A stretch of DNA of 64,000 bases from Datnioides undecimradiatus (lineage: Eukaryota > Chordata > Actinopteri > Lobotiformes > Datnioididae), in assembly GCA_008933995.1 (NCBI GenBank), contig WARS01000025.1, positions 5,749,477-5,813,476 on the forward strand, given 5' to 3'. The notes beneath the pieces are model-generated. The model saw nothing but the letters and a program-made list of their open reading frames with translations. It searched no databases and had not been told where the DNA came from. A program made the translations under genes and the position numbers. This document shows, piece after piece, positions 1-12,900 of the stretch (positions are counted from its first letter, which is position 1; the number at the start of each line of letters is the position of its first letter).

Positions 1-112
1 TGGAGCTACATTAGACACCGGACAAGTTTAATGTTGGTGATGATGACCTATTAAAAACAAATCATTGGGCCACACAGGTGCACTGGTTGAGATGTTCCTT
101 CAGTACCACAGA

Positions 113-113
<1 letters not shown>

Positions 114-144
<31 letters not shown>
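114..144. repeat. (CA)n microsatellite
   Basis: An uninterrupted CA dinucleotide run of about 15 units, inside the hcls1 intron that continues past the left edge of the window. Bases 1-293 contain no exon that I can see. Confidence 0.9.
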
Positions 145-146
<2 letters not shown>

Positions 147-293
147 TAGTTTCTATGTTTTTCAGTTACAGATTTAACATCATGGGATCGGCACCAAAAA
201 TATAAAATATCACCAGCCGTCACCTTTACACAGACGGATGTGATTTTCTCTGATTTAGCGCATGTGATACTTGATTGAATCAGAGCATCTTAC

Positions 294-3200
294 CTCTTGC
301 TCCGGTTCAGGTATTTCTTGTATTTCTGGCCTGTGCTGGGGCATCTCTGGTGGTGGCATGAGGTACTCCGGAGCCACATCTGGAACAGGCGGTGGTATTT
401 CCTCCTCCCTGCTCGTCTGCTCCTCCTACGGGAAACATAAAATCATTATCGACCATTTTAATTCTGAACCTTTAATTACACGTTGGCGTTGCCGTGTACG
501 CGCCACCTCCTGTCTGCGTTGGGCTAGCTCTCGCTCTTTGCTCTCTCTGGCTTGTCTCCTCGCTTTCTCCTCTTCCGCCTTCTTCCTGTTCTCTTCCTCT
601 GAAGCCTTGGCCATGTTCTCGAAACGAGCCTTCAGTTTTCCCGCGCCTGCACTTGCTGCAGACAAGCGAATATGAGCACGCTGCGTTAGCACTGAGCTCT
701 GTGCCCTTTCTACAGCTGCACAAGTCAAAACAAAACAAGTTTGGCCGGATTAACTTCGGGTTAATCACGTTAAGTGGAAAAGAAATGCACTTACAGGCCT
801 CTAATGGTTGCGTCTTTTCATAAGCTGAGGAAGGGGAGTCGATCTCTGAGAAGCCGGCCGCACTCTAGAAGAGATCAACGGAGAGGAAACAAGGCAATTA
901 TCATTCACTCTTTTCAATCTGACAAATACGGCAAGAACAGGCATAGTATAACATAAATAATCAATATCAATGCTACCAGTGATGAGTAATGTGTGTGGGT
1001 GTGTGTTGGACTCAAATACGGGTGCTTTGAACTTGAACTTTGACCACAGAGTGCGCTCGATGTCAGCTTATGCCGGTGGGATTGTTTGATTCAGTGTGAA
1101 ACCCACTGCGGAAACAGACTCAGCTAATCAGAGCACTAACGTCCAGGTGAATCAGAAGTGAAACAGCTGAATTTGTAACACCGACCTTATCCATGCGGTC
1201 CGCCTGCACCCCGTAACGACCTCCAAAACCCGCTGAATAATCTAAACAGGGATGAATGTGATCACTCAGATGTACTTTAAGTCCTCTGGCATTTTAAAAT
1301 GGACACAACCGAGTGTTTCCTCACCTTTTTGTGACTGGTGCTTCTCCGTCTCGCCCTTATACTCGTAGCCCAGTGCAGATTTATCCACTTTCTCCTTCTC
1401 CACACCAAACTTCCCTCCAAATCCTTTTGAGTAATCTGCAGGAGATAAGTAAGGACGCAGGATAAATCAATCGGCGGGTGGACGAGAAGGCGTCAAAGCT
1501 GATTATTCTACAGCTGCAGCTCACCTTTCTGTGACTGGTGCTTCTCGGTTTCTCCTTTGTAGTCGTACCCCAGAGCCGCCTTGTCCACCTTCTCCTTCTC
1601 CACCCCGTACTTTCCTCCAAACCCCTTCGCGTAGTCTGGTGGAAATAAGATGCAAGTGCGAAATAAAGCCAACGTCAAGAAAATGCTCTCAGAGACAAAT
1701 GCTGCGAGCCACACTCACCTTTTTGTGACTGGTGCTTCTCCGTCTGGCCTTTATAGTCGTACCCCAGAGCCGCCTTGTCCACTTTGTCCTTCTCCACCCC
1801 GTACTTTCCTCCAAATCCCTTTGAGTAATCTAAAAACATGCAGATCGTGGGGAACGTTCTGGATGAGACCCTTTGTTTATTCCAAAAGGAGAACCTTTTC
1901 CTGTCGGCGGGAAGGCCTTACCTTTCTGTGACGTGTGTTGCTGCACCTCTCCTTTGTACTCAAAGCCCATAGCAGACTGCACGGACACAAGGATCGCGTT
2001 TAAGGTTCACACATTGCTTTAAAGATCACCTCCAAAAGAGACATTTAAAATACTCAAATAACCATTTAAAAGTTCTTAAAATTGCATTTACTAAGTCTTC
2101 AAACTTGAAATTTCATCTCCACTGCTGTAAAATTACACACAGGACCACAACTGGCTCCGAAACTAGTGGTGATAAGCTGTGGTTACACGTCTTAAACTGA
2201 ATTTAAAGGTGTGAACACTCACTCAGAGAGGGTCAAACATCCAAAGCGAAGCTGTCATGATCAAAACAAATCTTTGAGACGAGCAGGGCGACGGGTATCT
2301 GTGACTCTACTTGTCCCCTCACCTTGTCGACACGATCTTTCTGAACACCGAATTTCCCGCCGAACCCTTGTGCGGCGTCTTTCTGGGACGAGTGCTGCTT
2401 GACTTCTGCCACGTAATCGTGCCCCAGCGCCGCCTGGACCGTAAAGACACATTTATGAACAGATCCAGCCAACGATGCACAAGCAGCGGACGGTCTGACA
2501 GTAAACAGGAGGAGAGTTTCATCATATTCTCACTGTCAGCTATAAACATTTGTCAACCTTGTCCATTCGGTCTTTCTCCACGCCAAACCTCCCTCCATAT
2601 CCGTACGATGCTTTGGGAATGTGTTCCTTCTGCTTCACCTGCTCGTGCTCCACAGCGACCTTGTTTCTGAGCTCTGCAACACTGCCAGGTCACACAAGTT
2701 ATTATGACATTACACACAGAGGGGCAGCAAATAGTCGCTCTTATGAATCCTGAAGCAACAAATGTTTGGTCTTTGTGCTTCATAAATTATTCTGAGACTG
2801 ATTTATTATGAAAAGTGAAATAGCTTCTAACCGAACGCAGGGAGTGGTACGCCGCATTTTCATTCTATTCTATCTATATTCTATCGATATTGCATTAGAA
2901 TGAAACAGAAGGAGATGAAGGGATTGTGTGAAGTGTGGATTATTAGAAGGTGGTGCCTAAATCTGTGAGCAATGTCTCGTGCTATTAATACATTTGACAC
3001 TAGTGCATGTATTTATGGTTTCACAATGTCATGACTGAGACAGCACGGTGGTTTAAATCTCACTGTCAAAGTGTCTTTATCACGTCTTACCCATATTAGG
3101 AGAGACTGGCTGGCTGATCTCTCTCTGCTCTCACTTCCCCTTCCTGTTACTGCACAGCACCCACACTCCAACCTGCGTTTCTCTAACATCCTTTACAGAA

Positions 3201-3504
3201 CCGTTCATTTCCAGAGTCAGCGTTTTGCATCTCTTACCTGATGTGCTCTTTGCGCCCTGAGCCCTCGATGGTCTTCGCTCCCCACCTCTGCTCCTGCTCT
3301 GAGATGTCATTCTGAAACACAAAGCCAGGAGAGGAGGGGGGGTGGGGTGACCAAAGAGTGTCTCCACCAGCTCACACGACTTCCCCCAAAGTGACACAAG
3401 ACCCGGGAAGTGTACAGTACCTCAAAATCAGGATCTGTCTCCCAGTCGTCCCCCTCTGAAACCACCTTCACGCTCACATTGTGGCCGACGACTGACTTCC
3501 ACAT
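294..3504 (-). CDS. hcls1: hcls1 (HS1, cortactin-family actin regulator), 5' part; 3' end outside window
   Basis: HS1 is a haematopoietic relative of cortactin that binds Arp2/3 and F-actin to stabilise branched filaments. Coding exons, 5' to 3': 3504-3421, 3311-3238, 2681-2558, 2433-2323, 1976-1922, 1829-1719, 1635-1525, 1435-1325, 1241-1186, 864-795, 655-480, 425-294. They total 1,215 nt (405 codons) and all phases agree. The protein begins MWKSVVGH, with the Arp2/3-binding acidic DDW at residues 19-21. Five full 37-residue cortactin repeats follow, flanked by partial ones, then a lysine/glutamate-rich helix (655-480) and a proline-rich stretch (425-294). The C-terminal SH3 domain must lie left of base 1. 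HS1 is preferred over cortactin because the N-terminus and the repeat reading [18 protein letters not shown] match HS1. The ATG directly follows an acceptor AG, so the 5'UTR is in a separate exon. Confidence 0.93.
1325..1829 (-). repeat. hcls1: Three tandem 111-bp cortactin-repeat exons in hcls1
   Basis: Exons 1829-1719, 1635-1525 and 1435-1325 are each exactly 111 bp (37 codons), have the same phase (start after one codon base, end with one), and have start-to-start spacings of 194 and 200 bp. Each encodes a unit running from DY(S/A)KGFGGK through VDK to EKHQSQK. The first two are close to identical over most of their length. This is tandem exon duplication; because each unit is a multiple of three in equal phase, copies can be gained, lost or skipped without breaking the frame. 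Confidence 0.9.
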
Positions 3505-4050
3505 CTGCGGATGAGAAACACAATGAGCCACAGTGCAGACACCGAGATCACAGCTCTGATTATTTAACAATCTATGTGTGTTTTCACAGCTGATCGTGCT
3601 GAGAACTGTTACTGACGACCTAGTCACCATTTAATCGCAAGGACTAAATGAAGAGATGCACAACCACAAGCGCTGACCACCATTTGCTGAACTCCCAAAA
3701 AGGAAGTTAAGTTATTTTCAACATGAGGCTTTATTTCCCCATATTGAAATGCACTTCGGTTAGAGAGACACTAAAATGCTCAAGAATCAGTTCATTAATC
3801 AGTCTTATTAATCCAAGACTGCATTAGATTGTCATTATTTAAATGTTACAGCTGTTTTACTGCATTTTACAATTACAGTTACAATAATGATTGCTAATAG
3901 CACACAACCACCTAACGGTTTACTATACACTGCTGCGTTGGCTGTCTGAATGTACCTACTTCCTTAATGTTAGTTAACGATAAGTAGAATAAAGGCACGT
4001 TCACATATAGGATTGTTATGGTATTAGACGGAAGGAAAAGTAACATTTAC

Positions 4051-4230
4051 CTTTAGTTGTCAGGCCGATATATCCGCGTTCAGGTGAATGTTAGACCGAC
4101 AGAGTGCTGCTCAAAGTCTTGACACGAGTTGTGACAGTTTGATGGGCGACAAGTGAGCGCGCGGAGCTGGTGCGCGTGAGCGCGCGTCGATGTAAATAAA
4201 ACTTAACACTGTCCTCGTGCGCTTCAGTTG
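4051..4230 (-). promoter_or_regulatory. hcls1: hcls1 noncoding first exon and promoter region (approximate)
   Basis: On the minus strand a donor site (AAAG followed by GTAAAT) ends a putative noncoding exon at 4051. It fits the acceptor immediately before the hcls1 ATG at 3504. Upstream, 4150-4190 is rich in GCGCGC/GAGCGCGC, unlike the AT-rich surroundings, which suits a promoter. The start of the exon cannot be fixed from sequence alone. Confidence 0.5.
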
Positions 4231-6810
4231 TTATTCAAAACTAACGGGTGAAGTAATTAATGGACGTTTTGATACTGGTGCAGTATAATAAGTAAAGGGA
4301 GGGAAAAATTAACAAAATGCTGCATTCAAGTGATCGCGGAAATCTGACCATCAGACAAACGTAAGTATGTGCATATATAATCAATCGCACAGTTTCATAT
4401 TTGTAAAAAAAAACAAAAAACAACAAACTTTTTAAAACTATTATTTAACTTGAATACAGAGAAGACAAGTGTAGCTAAGTTACAACACTTGGGGGCAGAC
4501 TCACACAGCTTAGTCAGCAGAGCCTGCAGCAGCAAGAAAAACCCAGGAAGGACCGGGGAGCACTCAGACTCAAGGACCACAGTGACTTAAAACCAAAATC
4601 AAAACATGTGCCTTTTTGTATTTAAAATGTCTAACCCGTCAAACAATTTTGTTACTAGATTTACTAAAAAAAAATAAAAATGTAACTTTGTTCTGTGAAG
4701 TTCAGGCTCACTGTTTACATAAATTACAATAATGTCCTCGAAAAAAACCCCACATCCTGCATCTTTTTTGTACCCTTTAGCTGTTTAACTGATCCATTAA
4801 CTACACATGTACTGGTTCAACCACCACCACACTCCAGACCGACATCAGGACCTGGCATGTTTAGTCTTTATCAAGTGCTCTAAGCTGCTACTATGTTCTG
4901 CAAGTCTGTACCTTAAAATTAAAAATCTAAGTTGAACCAAGACAAAAGCAAACAGCTTCCACCCAGAGTTCAGTTCCACATGAAACCAAACAATTTTATT
5001 CAAACTGCTGAATGTGGAAGTGATTTGCGTTTATCAGCAAAGTCAATCTCAATCTCTCATATAAAGAGGCATTCTAGTGTTTTTGAAACCATCATTAAAC
5101 TGCGTACATTTCAAAATGTCGCAGTATGTCCCGAGTTTACTCCACGGATTTGAACCTGAGCTTCAGATTAAGTTCAGTAACATGTTGGTGATGTAATAAT
5201 GTTTGCTGACATCGCCGATTAATGATGAATCGTTTATTCTGATTTGAAAAAAAAAACCCCACAAACAAACCAAAACAACTGAGCCCAAATAAAACAGTAA
5301 AGTCCCGATGTAGGTCAAAAAACAGTACCAATGCCTTTGTTTTCTAGAGACACACGAGAGCAGATAATTAATGCTTGACGAGATCGGTCCCTGATCTAAA
5401 CCACCAACACTTTTATTACATTTTAGCTTTCTATACAGCCCTTTTTAACAGTTATTTACATTTAAAGTATAGTTCAGTTCAGTAGGTGTAATGTGTGAAG
5501 AACACGAAAGTGAAAACAAGACAAGACAATGGCATCATTTTACCAACCGTGAGCGGTTAAATAAGAATTAAGAAGACGCTGATATATGTGTGTGTGTGTG
5601 TTTGTGTGTAGTGGACAACCGTTTCTACTGTTGGACAATAAATTATGCTACATCAGAGTAGTCTATTATGGGATGGATGACAACAGAAAACACAGCAGTC
5701 TTTCTCCTCTGGGGCAAAACATTGCACCTGAAGGGCAACTTCATATGCCATAAAAAGCACAGGGTAAAATCTAAATGTGTGCAACAGAGGCATGGACGGG
5801 GGGGGGGGATCTTATTGGATACGTGAGAGAGAAAACCCTCATCCTGCGGACGTGTGTACTACATGTACGTCTGTACAGATATCAATATAATGCTCCTGTT
5901 TTAAAATGTGATTTATATAAGAGGAGAGTAAAAAGGAAATGGAAACACACACAGTAGGAATGTGTAAGAACAGAAATTGCACTGTGCTCCGTTTTTGTGC
6001 ACGAAATGAGCAGAAGAGGAAGAGACCGGACTGTAACGGCACATCCTGAACCTCAAGCCATCGTAAAACAAAGTGTATGCGCTTAGCGTGGGAGTTGCCA
6101 TCAGCTTATGAGACTGATACCACTCTCATACCGCCTGTTAAACAGAAGGTTTAAAATGGGTTTTTAAAGAAAAAGGGACAATTCACAGTTTTGTTTGTTT
6201 GTTTCATCGGTTTCTGGTCAAATTAAGCAGACGAGACATAACGTGTCGACTAATCAGCTTCACAGTTGCAGTTCCCGGGCTAGCTGTTTTCCCCTATTTC
6301 CTGTTTTAATGCTAACCGCATGTGGGGCTTTGGCGTCATATTTAACAGGCAGATATGAGAGAAATCAGACTCATTTTAAGCTGGCGTAGTCCCCAGCTGC
6401 TCTAATGTAAAGTGACCCCTTCATTTCCAAATCTAAAAGGCACGAGAAGAACACCGTCCGCCAAAAACACTTGATTATGAATCTACTTGTTTTCTCTAAA
6501 AAACTTTTTAGAAATTGAAATTAAATCACGTCCCTTTATGTCCTCTGCGCTCGGACACTCGCACACCCTCAAACCATACAAGAGCAACATAAGTTAAAAT
6601 CAGTGACAGCAGCTTCCCTTATAAATCTACATACTTTGGCTAAAAGATTAAGTCCTGTAAAGTGCAATGTTTGTGTGTAGATTTAATTTATTACACGTAA
6701 CAATATAAAACATATTGATGGCTTGGGTTAGGGCTGTGTCACATCTCTATTTACTTTCCCCCTCCTCTCTCCATCTCTTATCTGTCAGGTTTGTTAAAGG
6801 GAGCTGGTGT
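4231..6810. other. golgb1 3'UTR and hcls1 upstream region, no coding exon seen
   Basis: AT-rich DNA between two genes transcribed in the same direction. The minus strand carries a possible AATAAA at 6692-6687, about 120 nt after the golgb1 stop, with further candidates near 5.41, 5.23 and 5.00 kb, so the golgb1 3'UTR may be long. There is a GT-rich run at 5588-5609 and a G tract at 5798-5808. The short open frames here have no codon bias and no family resemblance. Confidence 0.6.
6687..6692 (-). terminator. golgb1: Candidate proximal polyadenylation signal of golgb1
   Basis: AATAAA on the minus strand about 120 nt downstream of the golgb1 stop codon. Several more distal hexamers exist, so use of this one is uncertain. 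Confidence 0.35.
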
Positions 6811-6948
6811 TCAAAGGTATCCGCCCAGACACAGCAGCAGCAGGACGTGCACGGTGAGCAGATAGAGGCTGAGCAGCAGAGGGGTACGCTGACGGGAGCA
6901 GAAGGCCACTCGGAGCATCCGCATCAAACTGGGGCCACCTCTCCGAGT
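6811..6948 (-). CDS. golgb1: golgb1 last coding exon: C-terminal membrane anchor
   Basis: This 138-nt exon encodes about 45 residues: an arginine-rich segment (RMLRVAFCSRQRTP) followed by some 20 hydrophobic residues (LLLSLYLLTVHVLLLLCLGG) and the end YL, then TGA at 6813-6811. It aligns with the tail-anchor region of human giantin, which has IYFLMIHVLLILCFTG. Basic residues before the anchor fit a cytoplasmic N-terminal orientation. Confidence 0.93.
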   Translation of the reverse strand, partial: TRRGGPSLMRMLRVAFCSRQRTPLLLSLYLLTVHVLLLLCLGGYL

Positions 6949-9900
6949 CTGCAAAGAGAAAGGAGGCAAGGTTACAGGACACGTCCAGCTCGTAAGTCTT
7001 TATTATTACGGTTATTTAGATGACAAATGAGGCGGTGCAGGACATTAGGGGAGCCTTACTCGAGTGACAGCTCCTTCCAGCGGCTCGATGAAAACAGCAG
7101 TTTCTGATTGGTCTGCTTCTTGTGCGGGGTGCCATTTACCTTGGCTGTGACTAATAATGATAAAAACAGGTGTTAGCTGTCGGGTTTTGTTGATTGAACA
7201 CGCTCAATACACAAGAAACCATTAAGACGCGGAAGAGAAACATAACACATCGCTGAATATAACCTGGCTTCATCACTTGTAGTCTTGTTTCTGGTAGCAG
7301 CCTCCTTAGTGTAAATATCTACTATTTGTGACACAATACAAGGAATTTGGAGATGTCAGTTTGGTTTTTCACACAGTTGTTTTCAATTATTAACATTTTA
7401 TTGGTCGAACAATCAGTTTAGAAAATAAATAATCAACAGATTAAATGATGCTGATGCTTATTTGCAACCCCGGAGCGTTATGGCTGCGTACAGCACCTCA
7501 ACATGTATTTATCATGCATGTGGATATTCTGTGATAACGCTGCAGTATCCTGGTTCCAGACTCAAGGAAACTGCTTTGATGAGAGCACATGAGCCGAAAA
7601 AGTAGCCAAAAAACAAAGATTTAATACACTGCGAGTATAAAATGTTGTTCATCTGATCATGTGTTTAACCGTCGATCTCATTTCATACCGTTTGAGTCGA
7701 TCCTGTGCGTCCATCAGCTGCTCCTCGGCGGCCACCCTCTGCTGCATCTCTTCATCCAGCCTGATGTGAGAGACGCCATCATTTATCGTGTTCTTATTGT
7801 ACCATTTTAGCGGTACTTCTGGAGAAACTGCGCTTGTACTGTACCTTCTCTGTAACTCTTTGACCTCGGCTATGTAGGCGTGGCCGTCCAGCTGGTTGCT
7901 TCGTTCCTGCGGGGCTCCAGGAGCACTGTCCACTTCCTCTGTGCCCTGAAAAGATCATTACACAGTGAATTCACACGAAACGAAACATCCATCTTATCGC
8001 TTTGATTTGACAACTCCTGCCCATGACCTGTTCACAAGCACATTTTCATTTTTAGAAATACCCTGATCCACAGTACCTATTCTTTGCCTTTACAGTCAGA
8101 AGTACGAGCAAACGTTTAGACGTCTACCTCTCTCTGATAGTGTTCCTGCTGAAGCTTGGGCTGATGAGCGCGTGCCTCCTCCAGCATGGCGGTGAGCTGC
8201 CGTAGCTGTTGGTCCCTGTCTGAGAGCGTGGCGAGGGTCTGTTGCTTCAGCTGCTCTGCTTGAGCCATCCAGTCGATTCGCTCCAGTCTGCCAAACACAG
8301 ACACACAAACGCACATCCAACAAAAGGGTTTTTTTTGCGATTGTATTGAGAGAACGTCGGCCCTTGCCTCACCTGAGAGTCTCTATGTCCTGCTTGCCCA
8401 TCTCCACCACATTTTCTAGCTTCATTATGACACCCAGCATGTCTTCGTTCTTCTTTCTCTCCTCAAACAGCTCCTGGCTGACTTTAATCAGCTCTCCTGC
8501 TCCCAGCCGGGCCAACTCTGACTTCTGCTTCTTGAGCTCAGTCGTCTGGGTTTGAAGCTGCTCCAGCTGCGCGCAAAGAGATGGAGAAAAAGCAATAATT
8601 ACTTTGAGATGCCGTAGAGGCTGATGAAAATCCACAGGACAACGCAGCCAATGACATTACTGATCATTTATTAGAGGTAGACGCAGCCACTGCTGCTTTT
8701 TAGGCCTTAAGTGTGCAACTTTGGCCGTCGCCATCTTGGTTTCTACCAGCCAGAACTGACCACCTGTGTATTTATGACTAAAATATTTACATTTATTGTC
8801 AAACGTGTTACTCACCAGTCTCTCCCTGTCATTCTGCAGGGCTTGTAGTGCATTCTTCAGCCCCCACACTTCTCCAGTGGAGCCCCCGGGGCTGCTGTGT
8901 GCAGCGTGGCCACCTGCCTTGTTCATCTCTTCCAGCTTCAGGCTCAGTTCCTGGACCTTGTTTACTGCCTGGTCCCTGCTGTCCTGGAGGGAGGCCATGG
9001 CTTTTGAGAACGACTGATTCTCTGCTCTGAGCTTCGTCGTCACGTCTTTCTCCTCTAGCAGCTTCTGTTCGACATCCAGCAAGTCTCGGGCCAGCTCTGC
9101 CACTCTCTCCTGAGCGCTTTCCGACTCCGTCCGCATCACACCGCCCTCCCATCGCAGCTCAGCTAACTCTTTGCTCTTGCCCTCCTGCTCTTGTCTCTCC
9201 TTCAGTAGGCTCTCCTCCAAAGCCTGCACTTGTTCTCTTGCTGCTTGCAGCTGCTCCCTCAGCTTCTCAACCTCTGCGCCGGGAGCATCAATCACCTGTG
9301 ATGCTGCCGTAAAGTCAACAGCCTGGCTAAGAGTCTCCCTCTCCACTCTGCCTGCCTCTGCTTCTGTCTCTCTGACTCTGCTAACACTCTTCAGCTGACT
9401 TTCCAATTCCTCACGGGCCCTTTCAAGAGAGGCGATACGCTCTCGCTGTGCTGCCAGGAGCTGTTTGTGTTGAGAGTCCTTCATGCTCAGGACTTGATTT
9501 AGTTCATCACGGTAGCCGTGAAGCTGAGCGGACAGCTTGGCCTTTTCGGCATACAGGTCGTCTCTCTGGACCAGCAGAGAGCGCAGCTCCTCCTTCAGGC
9601 TGTTGTTCTCTCCTGCCGCCTCTTGAATCAGACCGTCCTTCTCCATCATCACCTGGAACAAAGTACACTCATTATATTTCACACAAAAACGAGCTCTACA
9701 AATACTGTAGATGTAGGTGCTGTGTGTTACCTGCAGGTGTTTCTCCTCCAGCTGTTTGTACATGTTGAGGACTCTGTCTCTGTCATCCTGCAGGGAACCC
9801 ATGGCCTTCATGAACGAGTCCAGCCTAGCTTTGCTGTTGCTGCTCTCTTCCTCTGCCTTTCGCAGTTTTTCCTCCAGATCCCGGAGTTCCCCTCGTCTTT

Positions 9901-12900
9901 GCTCCAGCTCCTCCTCAGCTTTTTGTGCCCTGCTGTCAGCCTCCTTTCTGGCCTCCTCAGCAGCCTGGGAAGTAAAACACACACGAACGGTGAGAAATAT
10001 CTCGTGTTGGTCTCTTTGTAAACGTCCATGAGCAATACACTGTATGTTCTGTCCATGGAACCATGTAAATACCTCAGCGACAGCTTGCTCCTTCTCTCCC
10101 AGCATTTCCACTTCTCTCTTTTCCTTCTCATTTAACTCAGTCTGCAGACTCTCTGTCAAGGCTTTAGAGGAACGCAGGTCCGTCTCAAGCTGCTCCACAT
10201 TCAGACACAACCGCCTCTCTTCTGCCTCCCTCTCCCTCAGCTCAGTCCTGGCCTGGTCCACTTCACCCTGCAGCCGACCTACAGCTTCCTCCAGAGCTCT
10301 GGCCCTCTGATGGAGACTCTCCGCCTCATTTTTCAAAGCGTGGACTTCGTTTTGCGCAGACTGCAGCTCAGTCGTAGTTTGCTGAAGTTTGTGCTTCTCC
10401 TCCTCAAGGGCAGCTTGGCTCGCTGTGACTTTCTTTTGCTCCTCCTCTAATCTCAGCTGCAAATCTTTGCCTGCTTTCTCGAGCCTGAAACACAAAATGT
10501 CGTGTGAGTTTTGAGCTAAAAAGCTGAACATTATCAATCCAAGAAAAATAGGCAGGTAGTATAAAGACAAGGGTTTTACCTGTCCACCGACAGCTGAAGG
10601 TCCTCTTTGAGTGTAGATTCTTTCTGAAGCTGTCCAGCTAACTCCTTGGCCCGTGTTTCAGCCTCCTGAACTTCAGCTTCTTTACCCTGCAGAGCATCAT
10701 TAAAGCGAGTCTCCCATTGTCGAGCCTCATCCAGAACTCTGTCACGGTCGTCTTGTAGTGAGGACATGCAGCGTGAGAAGGCAGCTAACCTGGCCAGAGA
10801 CTCGTCCAGACGGGCTTGCATCTCCTGGGCTCGTCTCTCAGCTCCTTCTGCGATCTCTCTGGCCTCATGAGTGGCTTCCTCTTCCTTCTCCCTTTCACTG
10901 TATGCATCCTCCAGTCTCAGCTCCATTTCCTTCAGTTCAGCTCCTAGCCTGAATCTTACAGAGTCGAGCGTTTGCTCTGCCTCAGCTTTCATCAGGGCCT
11001 CTTTCTGTCGGGCATTCTGTTCAAGGGCTTTGTTCTCAGCTAAAGCTTCGCTCGCCTGCTTCTGGGCCTCTTCCAGCTGGGATTTGCAGCTGGCCAACTC
11101 CACCTCAGACTTTTTCAGATCATCTAAGTTTTTGGATGTCTCCTGTTCAGCTTGTTTTAGTTTGCTGAGGACCTCATCATGGCCTAGCTGCAGCGCCTTA
11201 GCTTCTCTACCCAGTTCACTGATCCTCTCCTGGTACTGGATGCAGTCCTTCTGCAGCTGACGCACCTCCAGCTGCTTCTCCCTCAGAAGCTCTTCAAGCT
11301 GACGTGCCCTGCTCTGACTGCCTTCCTTGACCCTCTGTGCAGATCTCAGCTGTTGCTCCAGCTCCCTCTGCTTGCCTGACTCTGCTTCAGCCTCAGCTCT
11401 TTCTCTCTGGGCTTGCCTCATGTCCTCCTCCAGCCTGGCAGCCCTGTCGCTCTCGCTCTGAGCCTGTGCTTCTAATTCGGCTCGCTCCCTCTCCAACCTC
11501 TCCACGTCCCGCTGCAGCTCAGCGAGATGCTCCCGGTTGTCTGCTGCCTCTTGCTGGTAGCCAGCAATGCTGCCGTTAAGTTGAGCCAACTGGTTCATCA
11601 GACGCTCCTCCAGGTTATCTTTCTCAGTTTCGAGGCTTCTGAGGAGTTCTTTGAACTGAGCTTCCCTCTTTGAACCCTCTTCAATCAGGCTGTTCTCCCT
11701 CTCTTTGCCCTCTTGGAGGCTCTTTTCTAGAGAGGCCACGAGGCTCATCTTCTCTTTGCTCTCCTGAAGATCTTGCTCAAGTGAGGCCAATTGAGCTTTA
11801 AGTTCAGCCTCTTGCTCCTGCCACATCTCCCTCTCTGCCTTACCAGCTGCCTCCATCTCCTTCATTTTATCCTCCAATAAAACTTGAACCCTTTCAGTCA
11901 TTTCAGCCTTTTCTTTATATTCAGCAGGTTGTAAATGCGTTTCTGGTGCATGCACTGCAACTATTTGTTCAGTTGGTGTCTCCTCCAAGGTTAATGGTTT
12001 GTCTTTGTCTTCATACTGGTTCTCAACAGGCTCTGCTCTGGTCATGATTATGTCCGATTGCTGAGCAGTGACAACCTCCTCCACAATAGCTGCAGAGCCA
12101 AGCATAGTAGCCTGAACTACACTGAGCTCTCCTGTCTGGGCAAGCTCTTTCCTCAGCTCTCCAATCTGTTGCCCTAAAGAGTCTCTTTCTGCAACTGTGG
12201 TGTCTAACTCTGCTCTCAAAGCCCCCAGTTCATCTTGAAGTCTTTCGACCTCAGCTCTAAAGGTCTTTCCCTCATGTTTTATGACAGTCTTCTCTTGCAT
12301 CTCTCTGAGCCGCTCATTCTCCTCCTCTAAATCAAGTATTTTCTGCTGCTTTGTTTTGGCAAACTTTCTCATTTTGTCTTTCACAGAGTCCACTTCTTTC
12401 TGGGCCTCTTCTGCCTGCCGTTCAGCTTCCTGCCTGGCAGCCTCCTGCGTCCTCACCCTGGCAGCGAGCTCTTGTCTCTCCTGCCTGGCAGCTTCCAGGA
12501 CTCGCCTGACTCGCTCTGCCTCATCACTCACATTCTCATATGACTTGAGCAAGGTCTCGTACTCATCCTTCATGCCTTGAACCTTTTCCTCCCATTCTCT
12601 GCACGTTCTGGCGGCCTCTTCTTTCGCCAGCTCCACTTCTCTCTTACAGGCATCTTTCTCACTCAGTATGCCCTCCATTGCAAGTTTGAGGCTCTCACAG
12701 GACGATCCTAGGCTCTGGTTTTCCAGTAACATCCGATCAACCTCGTCAATCAGTTTAGCTCTCTCTGCTCTGAGTTTCTCCAGCTCCCCTTCTGCTGACT
12801 CCATCTTCTGCTGCAGTTCAGATATGAGCTTCTCAGTTGAAGCTAGCTGCTCCTTCTGGGTTTTGTTTTCTTTTAAGGCCTCTTTGCGAGAGATGAGAGC

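Noticed and set aside
3085-3122. Possible extra hcls1 exon encoding [10 protein letters not shown] on the minus strand
   Set aside because: It has a donor but a poor purine-rich acceptor. Direct joining of 3238 to 2681 keeps phase and gives [12 protein letters not shown], which matches HS1, whereas including the exon does not.
294-3504. Calling the first gene cttn (cortactin)
   Set aside because: The MWKSVVGH start, TIEGSGR and GHDYVAEV repeat match HS1, and the golgb1 neighbour fits the hcls1 locus.
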